Assembly: GCA_021153285.1 (NCBI GenBank)
Contig: JAGKTT010000011.1
Coordinates: 1-64,000 of the forward strand
Reading direction: 5' to 3'
DNA length: 64,000 nucleotides
Origin: Bacteroidia bacterium
GTDB taxonomy: Bacteria; Bacteroidota; Bacteroidia; Bacteroidales; UBA932
The notes beneath the pieces are model-generated. The model was not told where the DNA came from. It saw nothing but the letters and a program-made list of their open reading frames with translations, and did no database searches. Made by a program: the position numbers and the translations under genes. Shown one piece after another: positions 26,309-34,725 of the stretch (its first letter is position 1; each line of letters begins with the position of its first letter).

Positions 26309-27232
26309 ATGAAATCCAGATTGATCGCCCTCTCTTTTGTTCTGGCAGGACTTCTCTCCACATCCTGCTTCCAGGAGGACTATAGCGAGTGCTATAACAT
26401 CTATAAGCTCGTGATGAGCTATAAGGGAGATGGTACATCCGAGATATTCCCGGAAAAGATAAACCGTGTGGAGATGTATGTTTTCGACGAGTCGGCTGTA
26501 TGCGTCAGTTCGACAGTACTTCCTGATAAGGATGTGGCTGCAGGAGTGACTGTTCTTCCGCCTCTTCCTGCTGGTGACTATAGAATAGTATGTGTGGGAA
26601 ATACATATGATACAGGAGTGGAGAACCTGTCATCAAAGGACTACACAAAGATACTGTTTGCTGCTGAAGACTATCTGAATGGAGAGACAGTCAATGGTAA
26701 TGATTCCTTATATTATGCATCTGTAGATTATCAGATCAAGGGTTTCAGCCCGATGATATATGAGGAGACTAGGACGGCACAATTTGCCAGTTCGCACTAT
26801 GATATTCTTGTAGAAGTGGTCAACGCTCCGTCATATGTCGGAAAACATCCGAAGATCGAGCTGCTGGGAGTTTCACCACAGACCGATTTCGAGAATTTAG
26901 CGAAGGGGCAGGCTACAGACTATATTATGGAGACTGTACACGATGGTGTGAAAACCACTACAGCCAGAAATAATATAATGAGACATACAAACCACGAAGA
27001 TGTATATCTGAAGGTTACAGGAGAAGATGGAACAGAGGTGGCTTTGATAAACTTTGCGGAGCATCTGGAGAAATTCAAATTATATATCGATCCGTCAAAA
27101 CAGGAATGTCTGATTCCATTCAGGATCGAATTCGGAACTCCGGAACTTCCTTATCCAAGCGACGAAATATGTACAGATATAACGATAACGATTCCTTCGT
27201 GGATGATTGAACTTGTAAAACCAGAATTTTAA
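26309..27232 (+). CDS. FimB/Mfa2-type fimbrial anchor or minor subunit lipoprotein
   Basis: A 307-residue predicted lipoprotein (signal ends LLSTSC, Cys20, then FQEDYSECYN). The pattern of an N-terminal beta domain (NRVEMYVFDESAVCVSSTVL; LPPLPAGDYRIVCVGN) followed by a second domain (QFASSHYDILVEVVNAP) is typical of Mfa2/FimB fimbrillin-A-associated anchors, which fix the pilus base in the outer membrane. The C-terminus SWMIELVKPEF resembles the end of the pilin (SWEVVLVAPEF). I chose the ATG at 26309 over a TTG two codons earlier. It is followed after 11 bases by the next lipoprotein gene. Confidence 0.8.
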   Translation: MKSRLIALSFVLAGLLSTSCFQEDYSECYNIYKLVMSYKGDGTSEIFPEKINRVEMYVFDESAVCVSSTVLPDKDVAAGVTVLPPLPAGDYRIVCVGNTYDTGVENLSSKDYTKILFAAEDYLNGETVNGNDSLYYASVDYQIKGFSPMIYEETRTAQFASSHYDILVEVVNAPSYVGKHPKIELLGVSPQTDFENLAKGQATDYIMETVHDGVKTTTARNNIMRHTNHEDVYLKVTGEDGTEVALINFAEHLEKFKLYIDPSKQECLIPFRIEFGTPELPYPSDEICTDITITIPSWMIELVKPEF

Positions 27233-27243
27233 CGGTCACGTTT

Positions 27244-28785
27244 ATGCAGAAAACTAATAACATATTCAAAAAGATAACTCTGATGGTCATCGCGGCAGTT
27301 CTTTCTACCGGTTGCATCTTTGAGGAATACGAGATGTCCGGTCTGCAGAACGTGATGATAAAGATAGACGTTTCAACAGATGACGGAATGACCAAAGCTG
27401 AAGAAGCTCCTACGTCAGATGAAATGAAGATAAATACGCTCAGGATCTATGCTTTCCAAGGTAACAGATTATGCGGTCATTATTATCAGGGAAGTGCATA
27501 TGACGGTTCTATACTTATGGACCTGGAACTTCCTGAAGGAGAAAGTGATGTGGATTTTTATCTGATCGCAAACGAGGCTGAAATGGCTTATGAAAACGGT
27601 ATTGTCATCCTCGGTGATGATATGGGCAGAGAACAGCTGGAAGGTGTAAGATTCACTTCATTGGCTCACAGAACATCACTTCCTATGTATTGCAAGAGGG
27701 CAGTTCGTATTGATGCTTCGGATTTTATAGATGAGCCGAACGTTCAGGCAGGGCATCAGGGCCATATGAAGCTGAATCAGGAAGTTACATTTACGCTTAC
27801 GCGATCGCTTGCAAAACTGTCAGTCTACGCTGCGAAGGTGTCGGGAGCTGCAGCAGATCCTCAGATGCTTAAAGTCAGTCTCTTGAATTACGGAACAAGA
27901 CAGTACAGTTATCTTTTCCCTCAGACTGAGGCAACCCTGGATGCCGTAGCCTTCCGTGCAAATGACAGATCCTTGCTTGATTCCAAAGTGACAATATCGA
28001 AGGAAGTGGAAAAAGGGTCTTCTGCCGCAGTCGATCCGGCCAGCTATGATATCGTGGTGGAAGGAAGCTATCTTCCTGAAGTTTCAGCAGGATATCCTGT
28101 AAACGATCCTTCATATAGATGGGACATATCTTCAGGAGATGCCAAGGAGGCAGTTCTGTATGTCGAATACGCTATGGGAGACGGAATGGAGATCCAAAGA
28201 CGCTACATCTATCTTCCTCGAGTGGAAAGAAACAATCATATCAAGGTTTGCATTCTTATCAATTCCGAAGGCCAGCTGATAATCGAATACACCGTAGCTG
28301 ACTGGGATATGGAAGATGCCAATATGAACAACTGGTTCTTTGATTACCCGACCCACTCATATGTAAGACATAACATCCCGCAGACTGCTCAACAGCTCGA
28401 ACAGAAACCTGGCTCTCCGGCAGTAATGTCAGAGACAGTACCTTTCACAGGATATTTCCAGATGACATATCCGGAGAATGATACCTGGAAACCTACGCTG
28501 ACTGGGCTTGAAGCATCGAATTGCAGTATAAAGGTATATAGGGAAGACCAATTGGTATTTACATCTGAAACTCCAGTATCCCTTCCGGTTTCGGATGAAT
28601 GGTACAGAATAGAAGTTTATCCTAACGGCGAGGTCAAGGTCGGTGAAAAAGTCAATCTCGCGATAACATACACCCCGAGCGGACTCGAAGAAATGGAATA
28701 TCTTCTCATCAACGGATCCTACAACAACTATTTCTGGCCAGGCTCGGATGACGAAAATTTTGTGACAATAACAATGGTAAACTAG
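27244..28785 (+). CDS. Fimbrial accessory lipoprotein (FimB/Mfa2-like N-terminal domain, extended)
   Basis: A 513-residue predicted lipoprotein (signal ends AVLSTGC). After Cys comes IFEEYEMSGLQNVMIKIDVST and then MKINTLRIYAFQGNRLCGHYY, the fimbrillin N-terminal beta-sandwich. In the middle is VTFTLTRSLAKLSVYAAKV, a strand pattern common to fimbrial subunits (basic residue followed by AKL). The 170-residue C-terminal part (from about NNWFFDYPTHSYVRHN) is a further beta-rich domain not present in the anchor. It is probably a shaft-tip adaptor or minor subunit. It is eight bases from the next gene and tightly co-transcribed. Confidence 0.72.
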   Translation: MQKTNNIFKKITLMVIAAVLSTGCIFEEYEMSGLQNVMIKIDVSTDDGMTKAEEAPTSDEMKINTLRIYAFQGNRLCGHYYQGSAYDGSILMDLELPEGESDVDFYLIANEAEMAYENGIVILGDDMGREQLEGVRFTSLAHRTSLPMYCKRAVRIDASDFIDEPNVQAGHQGHMKLNQEVTFTLTRSLAKLSVYAAKVSGAAADPQMLKVSLLNYGTRQYSYLFPQTEATLDAVAFRANDRSLLDSKVTISKEVEKGSSAAVDPASYDIVVEGSYLPEVSAGYPVNDPSYRWDISSGDAKEAVLYVEYAMGDGMEIQRRYIYLPRVERNNHIKVCILINSEGQLIIEYTVADWDMEDANMNNWFFDYPTHSYVRHNIPQTAQQLEQKPGSPAVMSETVPFTGYFQMTYPENDTWKPTLTGLEASNCSIKVYREDQLVFTSETPVSLPVSDEWYRIEVYPNGEVKVGEKVNLAITYTPSGLEEMEYLLINGSYNNYFWPGSDDENFVTITMVN

Positions 28786-28792
28786 AAGAAAA

Positions 28793-30919
28793 ATGAAAGG
28801 AATAATAAATACTCTCTTAATCTCGGCAGCATCGGTGCTTCTGTTCTCCTGTCAAGTCAAGGAGTCTTATGAAGTTCCAATGAACGAAGAGATAATCCTG
28901 GATCTTTCCTCAGGAATTACCAAGGCTGTCGTGGAGGATACATCAGTAGAGTCCTTTGTGAATCATCTGGATGTTTTCATATTTTCTGATAATGCAGGTA
29001 GGCCTTCTGCGGCAAACCATTACGGAAGATATCAGGTAAACGGTGCATCTAAGGTTACTCTCGCTGCCCAGAGGAGCTCTTTCCAGGACAATGCTTCATA
29101 TCATATTTACGTTCTTGCCAACAGCAATATCACCGAAAATGATTTCAGGACTATTCTTGAAGCAGAAGGATATGACGGACTTATAGCAAAGAAGCAGGAA
29201 GATGAACTTATTCATCTCACAGGACTCAATGTGGAGGGTGCTCCGGAATATTTCCTTATGGATGCCGCTTTGCGCAATGTCACGCTTAATAACGGAAATC
29301 CTGCTGACAATACTCTGCTGTCTGTCACTCTCCGTCGTGCAGCCGCGAAGGTAATGATCAATATCAAGGCTGGAGAAAATGTGGAATTCAAATCTTTTTC
29401 AGTAGCTCAGGGATCGGAAGGAGCCCGCTATTACGTAAGAAATCTTCCATATAGTGCATTTCTTTTCGCAGAGGCCAGAAATGATGAAGAGGTTACAGCA
29501 GCTGTAAGAAATACCTCCAAGGAAGGAGACAGACATTTCTCCTGGGATCCTGAAAAAGACGATAAGAATGTTTCTTTGCTGACTTATGTTTATCCTAACA
29601 GCTGGTCAGAAGGAAGTCTTCTCGAAAACGAGACCTGTGTGGTTATGAATCTTCCTATGCTCTTCACTCCTGATGGAGGAATTCCGGTAGAGTATCCTAA
29701 CAGCTGGTACAAGATCCATATGACAGGAGAAAAGGTGATCAGAAGGAACAATTATTACGAGGTTAACATCAATCTCAACCGTCCTGGTGCCATTTCCGAA
29801 ATCACCCCTGTGGATGTAGAAGATTTGAGATATACTGTAGAGGAATGGACGCCTCAGAGTATAAATGTAGGTGGAGATGACAAGCCGAAGTATCTGATGG
29901 TCAATAAGTCTAAAATGGATATGCATAATATAGCCGTGGATGCGAAGACGCTTGAATTTGCTTCCTCTTCACCGGTTACCATTAAAGTAGAGAACAGATA
30001 TTATTACGATAAATTCGGTCAGAAAAAGGATGTTCCTACCAATGTGTCGATAAAAGGAATCACTGATGGAGGAATAGCAGGAAACATCACTGTAAACAGC
30101 CCGGTCCCTACCAACAACGCCATCCGCTATTTCACGCTTGTGATAGCCAATGAAGAAGGCCTTGTAGAGAGAGTCGATGTAACTCAGTACCCTTTGGAAT
30201 ACATAACAAACCAGCAGGCATATTACTCATATAGAACGGACTTTAAAAATACCAATGCTTATCCGACAACTTACCAATATAAGGGTGACAGGTATGTAAG
30301 TGCTTCGTGGTCAAATAGTAGTTGGAGTTATAGCACAGGTACAGGAGACGATTATTTCTTTACATCTAAAGTGGCGGATCAGAATAGTGACGGTACATCG
30401 GATATACATTTCTATTCATACAGCCAGTTCGGAAATTCGCCGAGTATGAGCAAGAATTCTATAGATGGACTTGATAATGCAAGAATGTATCACGTGAACA
30501 TTACTTCCTCATCAAATACATATGTCGTGGGAATTCCTATGCAGGATGTTGACGGATATACTGACAACAGTACTGAAAATTCAAAACTGGTTTCTCCGTC
30601 ATTTATGATTGCTTCCCAGCTGGGTGCGGTCTATTCTTCCGGAGGAGATACCGAGTCTAACCGTAAGAGAGCAAGGACACATTGCAAGGAATATGCTGAG
30701 ACTTATGTGAATGAAAACGGTGAAGTGGTGCACCTTACAGACTGGAGACTCCCTACAGCTGCGGAAATCGGAATCATCGTAAAGTTCCAGACAAAATCTG
30801 AAGTAATGGATGTAGTGCTTGGTGGACGATACTATTTCTGCGCATCCGGAACAGTCGGAACAGGAATTACAGGTAATAATGACGGATACTTCCTTCGATG
30901 CATCCGAGATGTATATTGA
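28793..30919 (+). CDS. Fimbrial lipoprotein with C-terminal lectin-like domain, tip adhesin candidate
   Basis: A 708-residue predicted lipoprotein (MKGIINTLLISAASVLLFSC). The N-terminal half shows fimbrillin-type features: MNEEIILDLSSGITKAVVED, a strand region LDVFIFSDNAGRPS, and LRRAAAKVMINI (the AKV/AKL motif). The last 120 residues (YTDNSTENSKLVSPSFMIASQ ... HLTDWRLPTAAEIG ... GRYYFCASGTVG ... GYFLRCIRDVY) follow the WRLPT...AYxLRCV pattern of C-type-lectin/FGE-like folds found in bacterial surface proteins. That suggests a binding tip. Specificity is unknown. Confidence 0.72.
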   Translation: MKGIINTLLISAASVLLFSCQVKESYEVPMNEEIILDLSSGITKAVVEDTSVESFVNHLDVFIFSDNAGRPSAANHYGRYQVNGASKVTLAAQRSSFQDNASYHIYVLANSNITENDFRTILEAEGYDGLIAKKQEDELIHLTGLNVEGAPEYFLMDAALRNVTLNNGNPADNTLLSVTLRRAAAKVMINIKAGENVEFKSFSVAQGSEGARYYVRNLPYSAFLFAEARNDEEVTAAVRNTSKEGDRHFSWDPEKDDKNVSLLTYVYPNSWSEGSLLENETCVVMNLPMLFTPDGGIPVEYPNSWYKIHMTGEKVIRRNNYYEVNINLNRPGAISEITPVDVEDLRYTVEEWTPQSINVGGDDKPKYLMVNKSKMDMHNIAVDAKTLEFASSSPVTIKVENRYYYDKFGQKKDVPTNVSIKGITDGGIAGNITVNSPVPTNNAIRYFTLVIANEEGLVERVDVTQYPLEYITNQQAYYSYRTDFKNTNAYPTTYQYKGDRYVSASWSNSSWSYSTGTGDDYFFTSKVADQNSDGTSDIHFYSYSQFGNSPSMSKNSIDGLDNARMYHVNITSSSNTYVVGIPMQDVDGYTDNSTENSKLVSPSFMIASQLGAVYSSGGDTESNRKRARTHCKEYAETYVNENGEVVHLTDWRLPTAAEIGIIVKFQTKSEVMDVVLGGRYYFCASGTVGTGITGNNDGYFLRCIRDVY

Positions 30920-30977
30920 TTCCCTGGGATTCGGACAGAGCAAAGCTAATGAATAATATAGAGTAGAAAACAAAGAT

Positions 30978-33900
30978 ATGAGAACAAGAATTATAAATAT
31001 CATCATCGCCCTTGCGGGAATTCTGGCATTGAGTGCAGGCTGTCAGAGAGAGGATTTGCTATTGCCGGAAACCTCACCTATAGAGGATGGTCTGATCCGT
31101 CTGAATGTAAGCGTCGAGGTCCCTGATATGGACATCGTGCAGACCAAGGCTGTCGATCCTGATGGCGGTGGTGTACAGAGGATAAGTGTTTTCTGCTTTG
31201 ATAAGAACGGTCTGTTCATCACCACTGTGACAGCTGATATCGTCAGTGATGGAAACAATCCTTCATTGGCAGGAACCTTCTCTGTTTCAGTTCCGGACTA
31301 CACTGAGACCGTTCAGCTCGTGGGTAATCAGAATATGACATATTTCCGCGAGGATGACTATCGCGGAATGTCAGAGGTCGATGTAATGGCAGCTCTTGAG
31401 GCTTCAGCAGGACGTATGATCTATTGGGCAAGGAAATCAATTACCGACTTCACAGTCTCAAATCCTTCTCCTGTGAAACTTCTCCGTAATCAGGCAAAGA
31501 TCAGCCTGAATATCGATTCTTCCGTGTCTTTCGAAGAGAAAGGATGGATTGTAGTGAATTCCAATGCATTCGGTACAGTGGCACCATACAGCCCGGATCA
31601 CGGCGGTTTCGTTGCTCCTACAATAGCATCTCCGTTCGTCACTCTCCCTGACAATAGGGCTAAGCTCGGTGATTATCTCGATGTACGTACAAGTGATGTA
31701 GAATATATCTTTGAAACCGAGAATACTGCAGCAGATCCTGTAGATTTCATATTGAAAGGTTCTCAGAAAGGTGGTCCGGATCTTTATTACCGCATCTCTC
31801 TCATCGATGAGAATGGTGATAATGTAATGATTATGAGAAACCATCACTATACTGTCAATGTGGTAGGCGAACTGTACTATGGCCAGCCGACATTCCAGCA
31901 GGCTCTTGAGGCTCCGGCTACAAACAACGTATGGGTGTCTATTTCTGACAATATCTCGAAGATCGAGGATAGCAGGAACTCTTTGGCAGTGGACAAGACT
32001 TATGTAGTCATCGGTGAAGAGGAATTCAAGGAACCTAACACCTATTATCTACATTATACTGTAAAGAATATGGACGGTACAACTCCGTCACAGGCTCAGG
32101 TTTCGTGGATGGATGGAAATAATGTCGCATTGTCCAACTTCACTCATCATTTCGACCCTTCTACAGGTGAAGGAACGATCCTGATCACTCTTAATAAGAT
32201 GGGAGAACTTCAGAAACGTGAAGGTACATTGTTCGTGAAGTATGGCCGTCTTACAAGAAAGATAAAGGTCATTACTGTAAAGGAGCAGAATTTTGAGCCA
32301 GCCTGGATCACTACAAATATCTATGGTGAGGAAGCAGGTGAGAACGTGACTGTAATGTTCTCGGTACCAGAGGATTGTCCTGCAGAGCTTTTCCCTATGG
32401 ATGTGCTTCTTTCAGTCAACGATATGGACATCCGAAACGCTTCAGGAATGATACTTCCTGTGATAAGGGAAGATGATCCGAGATATGGAGAAGATAACGG
32501 AATCGGATACAAATATGTCCTGACCGTGACTGAGCCCGGTATGCAGCGCGCATATCTGGAAACAATCCTCAAGCATCAGAACCAGAGCACAGTAAATGTA
32601 ACCATAGAGGCTCCTCATTTCAGAAGTCTTACAAAGACAGCTACATTCCAGACAGCGGTAGATACAAGAATCCTTATCCATAATCTCAGGTCTTATGCCG
32701 GTGCTATGCCTGCGGATGAGTACATCTATTACTATCTTGTGCCTCAGAAGATCAATGCACCAGTGGAATTCGTTTCACATCTGGGTAGAGTAGTGGATTC
32801 TTCTTATGGAGCCGACCTCACTCTCACTAACCCTAAGGGAGAAAGAACCCACTTCAAATATGTATCTCCAAACGCTGATTTCGATCCGGCAGGAGGTTAC
32901 AATGTGGATGAATTCCTTTTCTACTCTCAGAACCTGGATCATAACCACGATCATAACGGAGACTTCTACTTTGATTTCTATAAGGGATTGGATCCTGCCA
33001 ACTGGTCTGCCACAGGCGGTCGAGTATTGGGATTCTTCAGAAATTCGGTTGAAGGAACCTCAGATTACGGTGCGACCTTCCACCTCAAGACAAATAAGCC
33101 TAAGGCTGACGAGGTAGTCCGTATTGCATCGAATGTATTCGGCGCACCTTCGGTAACTACTGGAGCAGCAGGTGAATTGGAACATAGCGGATATGTGGCA
33201 CCGGGCGGAAAGAACACAGGTACCGGTCTGTACAAGTCTTGTATTTTCGAGCTTGCTACATATCATCCGTTCCACTTTGCTGCCACAGTCAATGGAACAG
33301 GAACCAATGTTCAGGGAGAAAACGAGGAAGTAGTGGATGATGTACTTCTTGACTATGCTCCGGGAATGACCATCAACATAGAGTTCGATGTCACAAGTTT
33401 CACACACTCTCTTCCGGATAATAGTGGAAATGTTCTTCCTGATGGTGAGAAGGTATCGGTAGATCCTTTCGGTACAGCATTCGACATCTATATCGATGCT
33501 CCTATGCTCGAAATCGACGAGACCAGTGATCTTTACAAGAGCGGAAAGGTGACAAAAGACCCTTCGAAACCAGGAAGGTTTGTGTATCACGTAGACGCAT
33601 CCAGAGATGTAGAGAGGACTTTCGGAACTCTTAAAGCCAATGTGGATTCAGAAGCGGCTGCAGATCAGAATGGTGAAAGAAAATGCATTCCTTTCAAGAC
33701 AAAGAGCATCGTTTCAGCTGGTGATATCGTAATCAGTTCCGATGAGTCAAAGGTCGTATTCTATCAGAAGAGATTCAGGGTGCAGAACAGTTCGATCGCC
33801 GGAACCCTTCAGTATCTCAAAGATGGTCAGGTAAGAAACATTCCTGCAGGATCATTCGTTCCGTTCGAAATGGAGTCTACATATAACCGTATCGGTACAG

Positions 33901-34082
33901 TATCTGTATCTGACGGCGGTCAGTTCGAGCTCCGACTCAGAAGCGAATACAGATACGACTGGATGACAGATAGAGTGAACTTCCAGTATGTTGAGGATGG
34001 CGTCACATACATAAGGACTTTCACAAACCTCAATACACTAAACGATTTCTCAGGTCCAATTATTCTGGAACCTTTACAATAG
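30978..34082 (+). CDS. Giant fimbrial lipoprotein (DUF4906-like), second tip/adhesin candidate
   Basis: A 1034-residue predicted lipoprotein (signal ends ILALSAGC). The N-terminal 300 residues follow the fimbrillin plan: LIRLNVSVEVPDMDIVQTKAVD, VQRISVFCFDKNGLF, and LLRNQAKISLNI in the place of the AKL motif. The rest is a series of beta-rich domains without clear repeats. One has a His/Asp-rich stretch LDHNHDHNGDFYFDF near residue 660 that could bind metal. Long DUF4906 lipoproteins end many Bacteroidales fimbrial operons and are thought to be tip or adhesin subunits; I am moderately sure of that family. It is the last gene and is followed by a strong terminator. Confidence 0.7.
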   Translation: MRTRIINIIIALAGILALSAGCQREDLLLPETSPIEDGLIRLNVSVEVPDMDIVQTKAVDPDGGGVQRISVFCFDKNGLFITTVTADIVSDGNNPSLAGTFSVSVPDYTETVQLVGNQNMTYFREDDYRGMSEVDVMAALEASAGRMIYWARKSITDFTVSNPSPVKLLRNQAKISLNIDSSVSFEEKGWIVVNSNAFGTVAPYSPDHGGFVAPTIASPFVTLPDNRAKLGDYLDVRTSDVEYIFETENTAADPVDFILKGSQKGGPDLYYRISLIDENGDNVMIMRNHHYTVNVVGELYYGQPTFQQALEAPATNNVWVSISDNISKIEDSRNSLAVDKTYVVIGEEEFKEPNTYYLHYTVKNMDGTTPSQAQVSWMDGNNVALSNFTHHFDPSTGEGTILITLNKMGELQKREGTLFVKYGRLTRKIKVITVKEQNFEPAWITTNIYGEEAGENVTVMFSVPEDCPAELFPMDVLLSVNDMDIRNASGMILPVIREDDPRYGEDNGIGYKYVLTVTEPGMQRAYLETILKHQNQSTVNVTIEAPHFRSLTKTATFQTAVDTRILIHNLRSYAGAMPADEYIYYYLVPQKINAPVEFVSHLGRVVDSSYGADLTLTNPKGERTHFKYVSPNADFDPAGGYNVDEFLFYSQNLDHNHDHNGDFYFDFYKGLDPANWSATGGRVLGFFRNSVEGTSDYGATFHLKTNKPKADEVVRIASNVFGAPSVTTGAAGELEHSGYVAPGGKNTGTGLYKSCIFELATYHPFHFAATVNGTGTNVQGENEEVVDDVLLDYAPGMTINIEFDVTSFTHSLPDNSGNVLPDGEKVSVDPFGTAFDIYIDAPMLEIDETSDLYKSGKVTKDPSKPGRFVYHVDASRDVERTFGTLKANVDSEAAADQNGERKCIPFKTKSIVSAGDIVISSDESKVVFYQKRFRVQNSSIAGTLQYLKDGQVRNIPAGSFVPFEMESTYNRIGTVSVSDGGQFELRLRSEYRYDWMTDRVNFQYVEDGVTYIRTFTNLNTLNDFSGPIILEPLQ

Positions 34083-34113
34083 CAGCCTGATATTCCAAAT
34101 ACATCGTTCAGCA

Positions 34114-34155
34114 ATAGCCACCCCTGGGCTGAGTCCTTTAGGACGGGGTGGCTAT
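34114..34155 (+). terminator. Terminator of the fimbrial operon
   Basis: An 11-bp perfect stem (ATAGCCACCCC / GGGGTGGCTAT) encloses a second small hairpin (GTCC TTTA GGAC). It lies 32 bases after the last fimbrial stop codon and is followed by the T-rich TATTCTATTAT. Confidence 0.78.
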
Positions 34156-34165
34156 ATTCTATTAT

Positions 34166-34369
34166 CCCCCAGTCGTCTAGTGACGACAGCCCCCGGGGGC
34201 ATAGGCGCCCTATCGGGCTTTCCGTATTCTCGCTTTCACCTTTGCTGCGATTCTGAAACCTTAGAACACACGAATCATTAACGAAAAACGTAGAGCAGTC
34301 CTGAGCGTGTTTCAAGGTCTGGATTGCGTGGGAAAAACTTTCAGGGGCCATAAAGTCATAGCTTATCTT
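34166..34369. other. Unassigned GC-rich, highly structured spacer between fimbrial operon and IS element
   Basis: No convincing gene. The first 60 bases form nested palindromes: GTCGTC TAGT GACGAC, CCCCCGGGGG, ATAGG CGC CCTAT, and an outer AGCCC / GGGCT pair. The following 140 bases have no obvious repeat except CACACG / CGTGTT arms. Base composition is richer in GC than the neighbouring spacers. A minus-strand frame runs through it (about 33920-34351) but enters antisense of the fimbrial gene without family likeness, so I do not call it. It may be a non-coding RNA or the relic of another insertion. Confidence 0.4.
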
Positions 34370-34391
34370 TTAGGAGAATCGCCCGGGAATC

Positions 34392-34412
34392 CTCCCTGGC
34401 TTTAGTCGGGAG
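34392..34412 (+). repeat. Left-end hairpin of the IS element
   Basis: CTCCC / GGGAG arms around TGGCTTTAGTC. It resembles the right-end hairpin and overlaps the 3' end of the tnpA relic. This is the type of structure recognised by Y1 transposases. Confidence 0.65.
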
Positions 34413-34673
34413 ATGAAAGGGCGTTGAAATTTGTTTTTTGATGTTCTATATAATTCACCACGGTCTTTTCCGAGATATGTCCGACGGTCTCCACGAAGTA
34501 GGACCGTGTCCACAGTTACGGATATTTCCGCAGGTATGCGAATTCCTTCCGTATGAGATACGAGGTATATCCTTTCAGACGGCAGACGAGCTGTTGTACC
34601 GGTACTTTGGTGAGAACACGATGTGATATCCCACATTGTATGTCGAGTGTGTCGAAGCATTGTATTTGCTCAT
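34402..34673 (-). pseudogene. tnpA: tnpA (Y1 HUH transposase) remnant, internally deleted
   Basis: On the minus strand the frame starts MSKYNASTHSTYNVGYHIVFSP, the classic IS200 TnpA beginning, and stops after 32 residues. A second frame then gives LVCRLKGYTSYLIRKEFAYLRKYP, a stop, and LWTRSYFVETVGHISEKTVVNYIEHQ, the normal TnpA C-terminus. The stretch between, which holds the HUH histidines and the surrounding sheet, is missing (about 35-45 residues by comparison with usual 130-150 residue TnpA). So there is an internal deletion, a frame change and one in-frame stop. The protein cannot be an active transposase. Confidence 0.85.
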
Positions 34674-34725
34674 TTTGATGCTCTTTCTGCTTGACAGCGG
34701 AGCATAAAATGAGTATATTTGTACT

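Noticed and set aside
33920..34351. Minus-strand frame of 143 codons across the fimbrial operon end and the structured spacer
   Set aside because: Half of it is antisense to the fimbrial gene and the other half runs through palindromes; no family motif, signal or promoter supports it.
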